A stretch of 64,000 nt of DNA from NCBI GenBank assembly GCA_003255065.1, contig QAOA01003924.1:29038-93037 (forward strand). The letters are read 5' to 3'. The stretch's first letter is position 1, and the number at the start of each line of letters is the position of its first letter. The stretch is from Cercis canadensis. Taxonomy: Eukaryota; Streptophyta; Magnoliopsida; Fabales; Fabaceae. The notes below the pieces were generated by a model, which had not been told where the DNA came from, ran no database searches, and saw only the letters and a program-made list of their open reading frames with translations. A program made the translations under genes and the position numbers. Positions 13,401 to 24,670 of this stretch are shown here, one piece after another.

Positions 13401-15120
13401 TTGCCACAAAGGTAAAAACATTATTTGCATGTAAAGGAACTTTGAGGAAGTAACATGCCCCAAATGTAGCAGCAGAGACCAAAACAGGGGAAGACCAAAA
13501 GAGAAATGTATTGTATGCCTTCCGTAACTGCACTGCGGATAACCATTTGAGCTCCCCTGTCCTTAAGCTTTGTATAGTATTCTTAAAATGGGTTTCCCAT
13601 GCATATAACTTCAGTACTTTCATATTCACAAGAGCCTCAGAACTAGCCCTCAGTTTCTCGTCTTGTGCCACCATAAGTTTGCTCTGAAACTTATGCTGTA
13701 ACTTAGCCAGTGGGGTATTGCAAAGCACAGTGATAACTATCACCACCAAGGAAGCTATTGTTGCTAGCCCAACAGCATGGATAAGAATTACTAAAGCAAT
13801 AGATAGTTGGACGCCTGTTGTCCAAGTCTGGTGAAACCAAAATGGGAACTCTCCAATTCTATAGGCATCTACAGTCACATAATTCATTATCTCACCACCA
13901 GAGTGTACCAACCTAGAAGTATTGGATAATCTCAGTTGCTTGTTATAGATAGCTGCAGTAAGCAATGACCTAAGTCTCAAACCGATGAGTCTGCTACGGA
14001 AGCACCACTGTCTTTGTGATAAGGATTCTAGGGACTTTATAAAGAAAAGTGACATGGCCAATACATAACCTTCATATTTGAAACTCTCTTTACCCTGAGC
14101 AACCAATATAAAGGCATTCAGAAGTAGAGGACCAGTAGAAATGGAGAGTATCTTTAGCAATGCAAAGAAACCAGATAACAAAATGTCTCTCCAATGGCAT
14201 AAAATTATTATCCTTAGAACTGAAGGCTGCGATGATGGTTCTTTCTGTTTCTGTTTGTTCAGTTGGTCCAGAAACAGCAAATAACAACTTTCTGCTCGAT
14301 CTGCCTCAGCCAACTTTGGGATATCTTCATCCTCAAGTGTTTTCTCCTTACCAGTTTTCATCAACGGATTCAACCACCAAAATGACATCTTATTGAAGAA
14401 TCCAGCTTTGGCAAATGGTGTTACAAATTCAACATAATTAATTTTACCAGTGCCATTGGACTCATCATTTAAAGGAGTATAAAGGCTTTCATTGATCTCT
14501 TTATCAGTGTCTTCATACTTATATTCCTTATATGTGCACAAGAGCAATAAAATTGCTCCTGGAAAAGATAGAACATCAAAAGCTACCTTAAGGGACACTT
14601 CTCTGCCGCCAATTACAGAAAACAAGGACAAAGCACAGCAGATACCAGAAATCAAGAAAGCAAGAACAACTAATAGCCGCAACCATGCTCTTGAAGGTTG
14701 CCTCAGTTGAAGACTTGCTGTTAAACCCACCAACAACCAAGTGAAGCCCTGAAAGAATTCTAGTAACCAATAATTGAGAGGAAAAGCATTGTGTGTTTGC
14801 CTCACCTTCTCCTCTAAAATCCAAATTCCTAAACACAAATGTAACAAGCCAAGACATACATTGGCTATAGCTGAAACTAGCTGCAACTTTGAATATCTTT
14901 GTCCCCGGATTTGACCCTGAAATGGTTTCGGTGATGACTTCTTGAGCATAATGATGAAGAAGAGCATGAGCAGAAGCAACACATCACAGCAGATGATCAA
15001 CATGTGATTCATACATGTAGAAGGATCTCTCCAAAGTTTGTAATCAAAGCCGCAAGGCCTTCCCCCACTGTCTGAACAACCGGATTCACCACAGACCATA
15101 CTCAAAAATTCCCTCATCAT
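7479..15120 (-). CDS. ABCC10: ABC transporter C family member 10-like, complete, 11 coding exons
   Basis: This is a full-length MRP-type ATP-driven exporter of glutathione or other organic-anion conjugates, expected in the vacuolar or plasma membrane. Exons by consensus splice sites: 15120-13060, 12854-12534, 12449-12363, 11700-11113, 11031-10867, 9907-9613, 9463-9249, 8812-8507, 8338-8275, 8190-7951, 7591-7479. They join in phase to 1484 codons with no stop, the usual ABCC length. An N-terminal TMD0 (hydrophobic segments from about residue 37) precedes TMD1. NBD1 has Walker [10 protein letters not shown] (664-672), signature LSGGQ (754-758), Walker B YLLDD (to 779) and His811. TMD2 follows. 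NBD2 has Walker [10 protein letters not shown] (1272-1280), degenerate signature WSMGQ (1375-1379), Walker B LMLDE (to 1400) and His1431. WSMGQ in place of LSGGQ is, to my knowledge, normal for this subgroup. The first of two adjacent ATGs is taken as start; the third in-frame Met also precedes the conserved CGESGCSD. Subgroup 10 is assigned from the N-terminal CGESGC region and overall resemblance. Confidence 0.93.
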
Positions 15121-16426
15121 CGTTGTATCTTCTCTTTGCTGCTCTAACTCTGTATCGTAAATGGTAACATAATTATGCGTTCACCAAAGGAAAAAAAAAT
15201 TTGTGCTAAATCTTGAAAATTATTAACCAAATAATGGATCATCAATAACCTTCAGTAAAAGAAAACCCACTTGCAAACATCACGAAGTTGATTGTATGAG
15301 TAAAATAACCACCAAAAAACTTGTAAAATATAAGTCATAGTCAAAACAAATTAAATCTTTATCTTATAAAGTGGAAAGTTTTCAATAACAGTCAAGACCC
15401 TAGTAGGCTAGTACCCAAAAATAGAACCAAAAAGAAGAATGAAGAGGCCAGAATCAACGATTGAACACAAACAACAGTAAAGCTGTTCGGCAAGAGAAAA
15501 ATTTCATAGCACTTGCATATACACCACCCAAACGTACAAGTAGAGTATCGTGGCAAACCTGTGAAGCAACAAATGTTTCAAAACCTCTTTACTTTGTGTA
15601 AAGTCAGCAACTTGAAGCTTTTAATGCATGCAAACCCACAAAAGAACCCGTTTCAGCATCATCATGGGTAGTTCAGATGCTCAGTGATTCAGCCCAAGAT
15701 ACGTTGTTCAGAGAACCAAAAGCATTTATTTCTGAAAGAAGCAGAAAGAGAAGAGAGAAATAGTAAAAATCATACTACATCAAAACATGAAAAAAGACAA
15801 ATAACAGAAGAAAACCCAGGAAAACAAAGTGTGATTTAGGCAGCAACTAATCACAATGCAGTGAAGTCATGGAAACAAAGGAAAACAGGGGAAGCATTTT
15901 AAAATACCAACAAAAATAGTAAAATAAGCATAATAATAGTAATAAGAATAAATTGGAAATGATATTATCGAGAGATCCCAGGATAAATTATATTTTATTA
16001 AAACAAACTTTTTTTTGTTGCTATTGAATAGATGAAGATAGATTTTTTAGGTAAAAGTTTAAACTTAAGACTTCAATTTTTTTTAAGAGATTTTTAAATT
16101 ATCTAATTTTTTTTATAAATGCATTTATTAGAAATGTAATTGTGTGAGTATTAGATAAGTTATATTTTATTAAGGATAACTTAGGTCATTTTATAAATAT
16201 TAATATGGATAGAATTAAAAATAAGCATTAATTCTACGGAGTATGGAACCACCAACACTTATTCCTATTTCTATTGAATAAATACCATTCTATCTCCTTC
16301 TTTTTTCCTACCAAACATAAAAAGTTTCATTCCGTGGAGTAGCGCCTTTAATAATATCATCATTTTGTTTTACAATAAACGAGCACTTAATGTTTTTGAT
16401 TTTATATATAAAGGGAGTATTATATA
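15121..16426 (-). other. 5' flank of ABCC10 with possible leader intron
   Basis: Read on the minus strand, 15121-15149 looks like untranslated leader directly after a splice acceptor (ACGATACAG, ending at 15150). That suggests an intron in the 5' untranslated region, but the donor and transcription start could not be fixed. No TATA box was assigned. Beyond about 15,900 the sequence is AT-rich and featureless up to the copia LTR. Confidence 0.35.
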
Positions 16427-16574
16427 TGTGAGAATAGTGGAAAAGTTGTGAGACTAGCTTCTCACATCTATTATTTATACTAACTGTACAGCAATAACAG
16501 GCCTAATCATAAGCTAATTACAAGCCTAAACATATGCTATAATAACTACAGTATTTACAGCTAATATTCTAACA
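16427..16574 (-). repeat. 3' LTR of copia element 2 (148 bp)
   Basis: On the minus strand it starts TGTTAGAATATTAG directly after the polypurine tract and ends TATTCTCACA, giving the TG...CA ends of an LTR. It is short for a copia LTR. The matching 5' LTR is absent, so no age can be read and no target duplication can be checked. Confidence 0.7.
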
Positions 16575-16581
16575 CTCCCCC

Positions 16582-18080
16582 TCAAGTTGGAGCATACATA
16601 TTATATGTTCCAAGTTTGTTACAAATGTAGTTAACCCGAGGGCCTCCGAGAGACTTAGTGAATATGTCTGTTAGCTGGTCATTTGATCTAACAAAAATAG
16701 CAGCAATATCCCATGAAAGTATTTTCTCTCTAACAAAGTGACAGTCAATCTCTATATATTTGGTCCTTTCATGGAAGACTGGATTGGGGGCAATGTGGAG
16801 AGCTGCTTGGTTATCGCATATTAGTTTCATCTGTTGAATCTTCATGAATTTTAACTTCTGAAGTAACTGTTTCAGCCATATGAGCTCACAGGTTGCTTTA
16901 GTCATGGCTCGGTATTTTGCCTCAGCCATGGATAGAGCAACAACTGATTGTTTCTTGCTCTTCCATGACACTAGATTGCCCCCAACAAATACACAATATC
17001 CAGTGGTTGAGCGTCTATCGTATGGACAGCTTGCCCAGTCAACATCTGAATATCCAACCACCTGAATATGTCCTCTACTTTCATACAAAAGGCCTTTACC
17101 TGGTGCCTTCTTGATGTATTTTAAAATACGAACTACTGCATCCCAATGACTGTCACATGGAGCACTTAGAAATTGACTAAGTACACTCGTAGGGAATGCA
17201 ATATCAGGACGTGTCACTGTAAGGTAGTTGAGTTTCCCAACAAGTCTCTGATATCTACTGGATCTGATAAGGGCTCCCCCTGATCAGGTAGGAGCTTGAC
17301 ATTTGGATCCATTGGAGTCTCCACAGGTTTGCAGTTTGACATACCTGTTTCCTTCAATATATCTAAGACATATTTTTGCTGTGAGATGGTAACACCCTTT
17401 CGGGATTGAGCAACTTCTATTCTCAGAAAATACTTGAGTTTGCCCAAATCTTTTGTCTGAAAGTGCTAGAATAGATGTTGCTTGAGTTTTTGTATGTCTT
17501 CTTGATCATTCCCTGTAATCACAATGTCATCCACATAGACAATCAAGTACATGCATCGGTTAGGGGATGAGTGAAAGTAAAAGACTGAATGATCAGCCTC
17601 ACTCCGAGTCATACCAAACTGTAGGACAACTGAACTAAATCTCCCAAACCAAGCCCGTGGAGATTGTTTAAGTCCATAGAGAGATCGGCGAAGTCGACAC
17701 ACCAATCTAGACTCCCCCTGAGCAACAAATCCAGGAGGTTACTCCATATAAACTTCCTCTTGCAATTCGCCATGTAAAAAGGCATTTTTAATATCCAATT
17801 GATAAATGGGCCAGTGGTGAATGACAGCCATAGAGAGAAAGAGGCAAACAAAGGCCATCTTGGCAACTGGAGAGAAGGTATCACCATAATCAAGTCCGTA
17901 GATCTGGGTGTATCCCTTGGCAACCAAGCGGGCTTTCAAACGATCTATTTAGCCATCAGGGCCAATTTTGACTGTATAAACTCAACGACAACCAATAGTG
18001 GATTTACCACGTGGTAGATGCACCAAATCTCAAGTGCTATTAGAGTCTAAAGCAGTCATCTCATCAATCATTGCCTTATG
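16582..18080 (-). pseudogene. Reverse transcriptase and RNase H of copia element 2
   Basis: The minus strand gives [41 protein letters not shown] and an intact YVDDIVITG box. The connection region and an RNase H domain follow with DVDWASCPYDRRSTTGYCVF, ALSMAEAKYRA, CDNQAALHIAPNP and FHERTKYIEIDCHFVREK. A stop lies near 17740, a frameshift near 17215-17250, a stop near 17465 and another upstream near 17950. The protein would copy the element RNA into DNA; this copy cannot give the complete chain. Confidence 0.92.
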
Positions 18081-19830
18081 CCAGCCTGGGTCAGAAAGTG
18101 TTTCACCTACATTTTTAGGAATAGAAACAGGAGACAAAGACGACACAAAAGCACAATATTATGGAGACAAACGATGATAGCTCACAAAATTATAAATGGG
18201 ATAAAGATTGCGAGTAGAACGAATACCTTTTCGGTCAGCAATAGATCGGTCCAAGTCAGAGATCGGAACCTGAGAAGTGACTGGAGCAAGAGATGAATCC
18301 AATGGGGCAGGAGCAGGGAGGTCATTGGTGGGAGGGTTGTCAACAGGCTCAAGGACGGGTGGCACGATGGGTGGGTGCTCAACAGGCCCAGTGACAGGTG
18401 GCACAATGGTAGGGTCCTCAACAGGGTCAGGTCGAGGCCGACGATGGTAGGTGAGGAGAGGAGGTGCCGAGTCCTCTATAGGACCAATGGAGTCATGGGA
18501 CGAAACAACCTGTGGAAGAGGACTAGTGCAAGAAATAGGGAGATCTTGAGTAACAGTAGAACAATCAGGATGCCCTAAAGAAGGAAAGAAAGAGGTTGTC
18601 TCAAAGAAGGTGACATCCGGGGAAACAAGATATTGTTTGAGTTCATGAGAGAAACAACGGTAACCTTTTTGCAAACGGGAATAACCCAAAAAGACACATT
18701 TGAGAGATCTTGCATGTAACTTATCTTTACCTGGAGTGAGATCATGAACAAAACATGTGCAACCAAAGACACGAAGAGAAAGAGAATAGAGTGGCTGATT
18801 GGGAAACAAAAGAGAATGAGGCACCTGATTTTGTAAAACAGAGGATGGCATGCGATTAATCAAATAACATGCAGTGATAACCGCATCTCCCTAAAAATGC
18901 AGCGGAACATTATTATGAATGAGGAGAGTACGGGCAGTCTCAATCAGGTGTCTATTTTTTTCGCTCAGCCACCCCATTTTGTTGAGGAGTATGAGCATAA
19001 GAAGAGTGATGGAGAATGCCCTGAGAAGTTATAAAAGATTGAAATGGAGCAGAAAAATATTCTCGGACATTATCACTCCGGAAGGTGCGAATGGTGATTC
19101 CAAATTAAGTTTTAATTTCTGAGCAAAAGGTTTGGAAAATAGAGAAAAGTTCTGAACGATTTTTCATTAAAAATAACCAAGTACATCGGGAAAAATCATC
19201 AACAAAGGTAACAAAGTATTGAAAATCCAAAGTTGAGTTGACACGACTAGGACCCCATACATCAAAATGAATCAGTGAAAAAGGAGACTCGGCTGGTTTA
19301 TTGACACAACTAGGAAAAGAACTACGAACATGTTTGCCTAACTGACAAGACTCACATTCTAAAGAAGAGACACTAGAGAGACTCGGCACCATCTTCTGTA
19401 GTTTCTGTAAGCTAGGATGTCCCAAACGACGATGAAAAAGTTTAGGTGAATCAGCAGCAATACAAGCCACAGGAGATGGTGGTGGAGCGAGGTAGTATAG
19501 CCCACATGACTCATGTCCGACTCCAATCATCCTCCCAGTGTTCCGCTCCTGTACAATAACTGAATGAGCAACAAAGGTAACAGAATAAGGGAGGGTTTGA
19601 GTTAATTTGCTAACAGAAATCAAATTAAAAAGACACCCAGGCACAAAGAGAACATAATTTAAAGATAGGGAGGGCAAGGGTGTGGCCTGACCAATGCCTC
19701 TGACTGTAGTGTGTGAGCCATCAGCTAAGGTAACAGTGGATAATGAATTAGAATAAGTGATATGAGAAAATAAATTCTTGTTACCAGATAAGTGATCAGA
19801 AACACCAGAATCAAGAACCTAAGGTCCAAG
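18081..19830 (-). pseudogene. Protease (C part) and integrase of copia element 2
   Basis: The protease motif VLDSGVSDHLSGN lies near 19,820 directly behind a stop. The pre-integrase motif FHRRLGHPSLQ follows. The integrase core shows all three acidic residues: HFDVWGP, RSDNVREY (the usual Gly after Asn is Val) and PQQNGVAERKNRH. The downstream INRMPSSVLQ and LRVFGCTCFVHDL region is open. A proline-rich linker (18,280-18,480) leads to the reverse transcriptase. Stops near 19,105 and 18,890 break the frame. Confidence 0.9.
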
Positions 19831-20405
19831 AGAGGAGAACTGAGAGATGCATGCAATAAGATTACCAAGCTGAGCAATAGAGGCAATGGAGGTGGACCGC
19901 TGGTTGTCTTGGAATTTGAGGAACTCATTGTAATCAGCAGCAGAGACGGATACAGTGCCAGAGGAGGAACCATACTGTGCAACATTAACAACCTTAGAAG
20001 GTCGACTATGAAGGAGAAAACAGCGATCCACTGTATGGCCAATTTTATTGCAGTGAGTACATCGGGGGCGATCTCTATTTCGAGCTCGCTGATCACCACG
20101 CCGCCCTTACCATTTTCTCGATGGTTCACTTGAGAGGCTAGAATAGTAGAATCAGTGGAGGTAGTCGAAACAGAGATACCTGTAGGTGCTGAAATACAGA
20201 TTAACTGCTCAAATATCGTATCCATAGTAGGAACTCCAGGGTTGGCCAAAATTTGATTACGGACTGAATCCAATTCAGAAGACAGACCAGCAAGTGCAAG
20301 GACCATAAAGAATTTGCCACGATGTGGATCATTGGCAATCAAGAATGGACTAAAATCAGAATCAGTTAAGGCTTGGATTGGTTGTTTTCCCTGAAACTTT
20401 ACCAC
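19831..20405 (-). pseudogene. gag (C-terminal part) of copia element 2
   Basis: The reading from 20405 downward gives a capsid C-terminal half (LANDPHRG-like start, LAGLSSELDSVRNQIL). A frame change near 20,100 leads to the zinc knuckle CTHCNKIGHTVDRCFLLH near 20,040. The first half of gag and its start codon are absent: homology begins abruptly at about 20,405. Confidence 0.85.
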
Positions 20406-20587
20406 TTACAATTAATTTTTGTCAAACACTTGAACAAACAAAACCCCATGTTGATATGGTTCTTAATATGATTCACTAAATAGAACAATCCTTATGTTCA
20501 ACTTAGGGCTGCCTTATGCTACAAGTAGCTTAGGTAACCGACTTTAAACTTTAACTAATTTGAGGAGCCTCGGCAACTCATCAATAA
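20406..20587. other. Junction between two truncated retroelements
   Basis: About 180 bases with no resemblance to either neighbour. The copia gag ends at 20,405 and the Athila-type RNase H ends at about 20,588. Both flanking elements are cut inside coding sequence, which fits a deletion that removed the 5' part of one and the 3' part of the other. Confidence 0.4.
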
Positions 20588-21990
20588 TATATCGCATGCA
20601 ATAACTTATTTTTTCTCTGCCCCAATACAACACCTATAGCTATATCACTAGCATCACACATGAGTTCGAAAGGTAAGTTCTAATCAGGTGGGATCACAAC
20701 AGGGGCAGTGGTCAACTTTTGATTCAATGTATTAAAGGCTAGCAGACATTCATTATTGAAAACAAAAGTTTCATCTTTAACAAAGAGGTTACACAGAGGT
20801 TTAGCAATTTTTAAAAAATCTTCGATGAATCTTCTATAAAAATCAGTATGTCCCAAAAAGCTATGCACCCCTTTGACATTAGTAGGAGAGGGTAATTTTT
20901 CAATCACCTTTACTTTAGCCCTATCTACCTCTATCCCCTTAGCAAAACTTTTATGTCCTAAAACAATCCATTCTCTCACCATAAAGTGGCACTTTTTCTA
21001 ATTTAAAACCAAATTAGTTTCTTGGCATCTCTTTAACACTAAGGACATATTATGTAAGCATATATCAAAAAAAGAGCTAAAAACAGAAAAGTCATCCATA
21101 AAAATCTCTATAAATTTTTCATTCATGTTAGAGAATATGGAAAGCATACGCCTTTGAAAAGTGGCCGGCGCATTACACAATCCGAATGACATCCTTCTGT
21201 ATGCATAAACTCCATAGGGGCAAGTGAACACGGTCTTTTCTTAATCCTCCGGAGCTATGGCAATCTGGTTGTAACCCGAATAACCATCTAGAAAACAGTA
21301 ATGCTCATTACTAGCTAGGCATTTCAGCATTTGATCTATAAATGAGAGAGAGAAGTGGTCCTTTCTCGTGGCATCATTGAGTTTTTTGTAGTCAATGCAC
21401 ACGCGCCATCCCGTGACCATTCTAGTGGGAATTAATTTATTTTTTTCATTCATCACCACTATTGTTCTTCCTTTCTTTGGCACTACCTAAACTGGGCTCA
21501 CCCATGAGCTATCCGAGATGGGATAAATAACACCGACATCTAAAAGTTTTACCACTTCCTTTTGTACTACTTCCTTCATGATCGAATTTAATCTCCTTTG
21601 GGGTTGTACAACTGCTTTATAGTTCTCTTCTATGAGGATCTTGTGCATACAAAAAGAAGAATTGATGCCTTTTAAATCAGCAATTGACCATCCAATGACA
21701 TTCTTATGCTCCCTCAATACCCGTAACAGTTTCTCCTCTTCAACCTTAGTTAATTCAAAATTAATTAATCACGGGAGAGGAATTGTAATCACCAAGGAAG
21801 ACATACTTCAAAGTCATAGGTATAGGCTTGAGCTCAAGTTTCGGAGACTGCTCTTTATGCACATTCTTTTGCAAGTCTTCTATTTTTGGTGGTGAGAAAA
21901 TCGAATATGATAGCAGAACATCCAATAATGTTACATGTTCTGCGCATGCTGAATCTCTTACAAAATCAGACATGGTTACCGCATCCACCA
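20588..21990 (-). pseudogene. Reverse transcriptase and start of RNase H, Athila-type element 1
   Basis: Motifs in order: WSIADLKGI, VQPQRRLNS, DSSWVSPV, VCIDYKKLNDATRKDHF, LDGYSGYNQIAIAPED, FGLCNAPATFQRRM and the catalytic box IFMDDFSVF. The thumb and connection follow with LGHKSFAKGIEVD and FLGHTDFYRRFIEDF, then the beginning of RNase H ([19 protein letters not shown]). Stops occur near 21,765, 21,485, 21,240, 20,997 and 20,680. Homology ends at about 20,588. Confidence 0.9.
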
Positions 21991-22026
21991 AGACTCTTTC
22001 AAGATGACAGATTCTCCCTGAACGTG

Positions 22027-24584
22027 CTAGTAATGATAAAGTCCAAAATGTCCAGGCGGAAACACTTTTTTTTTTTTTTCCATAGGGTGTTGCATTGCAT
22101 TGAACACATTAAATATCACCTTCTCATGTTGAACTTTCAGAGTCAAAGCCCCATCAGCTACATTAATCAATGCTCTTCCAGTAGCTAGAAATGACCGCCC
22201 CAAAATAAGTGAAATCTCTCCATCTTCCTCCATATCTAGAACAACAAAATCCACCGGAAAGATAAATTTGTCAACCTTAACCAAGATATCTTCTACTAGA
22301 TCGTAGGGATGTTTGATTGACCAGTCAGCAAGTTGAAGAGTAATCATGGTGGGTTTTGCTTAACCTATTCCCAGTTTCTTGAAGATGGACAGAGGCATGA
22401 GACTTATACTTGCTCCCATATCACATAACGCCTTTCCAAAGGTGATGTCTCCAATGGTGCATGGAATGGAAAAACTTCTAGGATCTTTGAGCTTTTGAGA
22501 CAATTTTCTTTGTAGAATAGCACTGCATTCTTCAGTCAACATTGCTATCTCATCATCTCCAATTTTTCTTTTCTTGGTCAGAAGATCTTTCATAAACTTT
22601 ACATAGGATGACATCTGTTCAAGTGCTTCAATAAAATGTATGTCAATCTGTAATTTCTTAAACACCTCTAAGAACTTCCTGAATTGCTTCTCATCCTGTT
22701 GCTTCTTAAGCCTTTGAGGAAAATGCACATTGACAGGAGGCATTGAAACACATGGTCTGCTCAATTTCTCGCATTCTTCTCTACTTCTTGCCTCCGTAGG
22801 ACGGCTGGATGCTGGGTCTCCATTTGTCCTTGTTGCCTTACCATCTTCTTCTTCTGGTGTTTCTTTTCTTGGGATGGGCTCAATCACTTTTTCACTCCTT
22901 GTAGTTACGGCCTTCACATGCTCCTTAGGATTTGGAATAGTGTCGCTGGGTAAAGAGCCTTGAGGCCTGTCTGCCAATTGTCTTGCTATCTGTCCCACCT
23001 GAGTTTCTAACTTCCGAATTGATGCATCTTGATTTCTGAACCCGCTCCTGGTTTCCTCCATAAATGTTGCAGTTTTTTGAATGAAATCTGAGGTTTGGGT
23101 TATCAATTTCTGTAGCGCACTCTCCAAGGAAGGATTCTTCTCATTGGTTTGGGATTGTGAAGTAGGACCTTGAGTTGACTGTTGTGGTAACTGATATGCA
23201 TAACTGGGTCTGTGGAAAGTCCCTTGATTTCCTTGATTACCCCATGAAAAATTTGGATGATTCTGCCACCCTGGATTATAAGTAGGAGCGTAAGAATTAT
23301 TCTGAGGTCTTGGAGGATTACCCATATAGTTCACTTGTTCTTGAGAAACTGAAGGACCAAACATGTTGCTCGGACACTTTCCATTAACATGGTTCCCTGC
23401 ACAGAAATCACACACTAGTGAAGAAAAGTTGACTGCATTCACATTGATGGTCTCAAATTTCTTAGACAATTCAGCCACCTGTTGTGTTAATAACTTTTTT
23501 TGAGCTAACAGTGCATCTAGTGCCCCAACTTCCATCACGCCTCTCTTGACTATGGATCTCTCTCCTTGACTTTGGTAGTCATTGCAAGTCATCCTCTCAA
23601 ACAATTCCCAAGCTTGTTCCAGAGTTTTATAATTCACAGCTCCACCTGCTGCAGCATCCATATTTGCCTTCGTGTGAGGAAGCATCCCGTTGTAAAAACT
23701 CTGAAATTGAATCCAGAAATCGAAAGAATGATGTGGGCATCTCCTCAGTATATCATTATACCGCTCTCAAGCTTCACTCAAAGATTCTCTATCTTGTTGA
23801 CAGAAAGAAGTAATCTCAATCCTCAACCTTGCTGATTTGGAAGGAGGAAAATACCGAGCGAGAAATTTATTCACCAAGTCCGACCAAGTAGTAATGCTGC
23901 AGCTTCACTCAAAGATTCTCTATCTTGTTGACAGAAAGAAGTAATCTTAGTCCTCAACCTTGCTGATTTAGAAGGAGGAAAATACCGAGCGAGAAATTTA
24001 TTCACCAAGTCCGACCGAGTAGTAATGTTGCCCCTTGGTTGAGAATCCAACCAACTTTTTGCCTTATCTCGCACAGAAAATGGGAAGAGTCTGAGTCGAA
24101 TCGCATCATCACTGACCCCATTCAATTTTACCGTGTCACAAATCTGCATAAAGTTTGCTATATGTCCATTGGGATCTTCTAGTGCACTGCCACTGAACTG
24201 ATTGTGCTGTACTAGTTGAAGCAAAGCTGGTTTCAGTTCGAAATCAGTAGCTTGGACAGGTGGTCTTGTTATACTCGCTCCACATCCTGCGGCTATTGGG
24301 ATGGAATACTCCATAAGCGTTCAAGGTGAAGGGTTTTGTGCAGCTCCGTTGTCATTATTTTGCACTGGAGAATTCTGGTTTTGTTCTACCATGATTATCG
24401 GTTGTGCTTGTCTTGCTCCTCTAACTTGCTTGCGAAGTCTTCGAGCTGTTCTCTCAATCTCAGGATCAAAACCTAATGCACTGGAATCAAGAGTACCTCG
24501 TATGCACCAAGGTTGAAATAAGATCAGCAGTTGAGAGAAACAAGTCAATAGCAGATAAAATGTTTGAACCAGATTTACTAACAA
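22027..24584 (-). pseudogene. gag and protease of Athila-type element 1
   Basis: Gag starts close to the primer site. It carries ARRLRKQVRGARQAQP, the capsid segment ALLQLVQHNQFSG...PNGHIANFMQICDTVKLNG and RLRLFPFSVRDKAKSWLDS. After an internal duplication it continues as NYKTLEQAWELFERM and the CDFCAGNHVNGKC knuckle. The spacer AVTTRSEKVIEPIP leads to a pepsin-like retroviral protease with ALCDMGASISLMPLSIFKKLG, where Leu of the usual DLGAS is Met. It then reads [34 protein letters not shown]. A stop at about 22,360 separates protease halves. Confidence 0.9.
23771..24032 (-). repeat. 131-bp tandem duplication inside Athila gag
   Basis: The block starting GCTTCACTCAAAGATTCTCT at 23,771 is repeated at 23,902, an offset of 131 bp, with only a few differences between the copies. 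Because 131 is not a multiple of three, the duplication shifts the gag frame. It postdates any activity of this copy. Confidence 0.9.
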
Positions 24585-24646
24585 GAAATTTAAAATCCAA
24601 ATTAGGACCTTTTTGGTTACTTTTAATATTGCTTAAACACCGTTAA

Positions 24647-24664
24647 TCCCCGGCAACGACGCCA
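24647..24664 (-). other. Primer-binding site, Asp-tRNA type
   Basis: Minus-strand TGGCGTCGTTGCCGGGGA matches the TGGCGCCGTTGCCGGGGA-type primer site common in plant Athila elements, with one difference. It lies six bases from the LTR end. Confidence 0.8.
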
Positions 24665-24670
24665 AAAACT

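Larger units (their letters stand above)
16427..20408 (-). mobile_element. Ty1/copia retrotransposon 2, 5'-truncated
   Basis: A copia polyprotein reads on the minus strand in the order gag (part), protease, integrase, reverse transcriptase and RNase H. It is followed by a polypurine tract (minus-strand AACTTGAGGGGGAG, about 16575-16588) and a short LTR. The gag amino-terminal half, primer site and 5' LTR are missing, so the copy cannot move. Several stops and frameshifts interrupt the frame, but the catalytic boxes are well preserved, so it is younger than copia element 1. Confidence 0.92.

Noticed and set aside
22730..22963. Plus-strand frames across the Athila gag region
   Set aside because: They are antisense shadows of the gag and protease reading.
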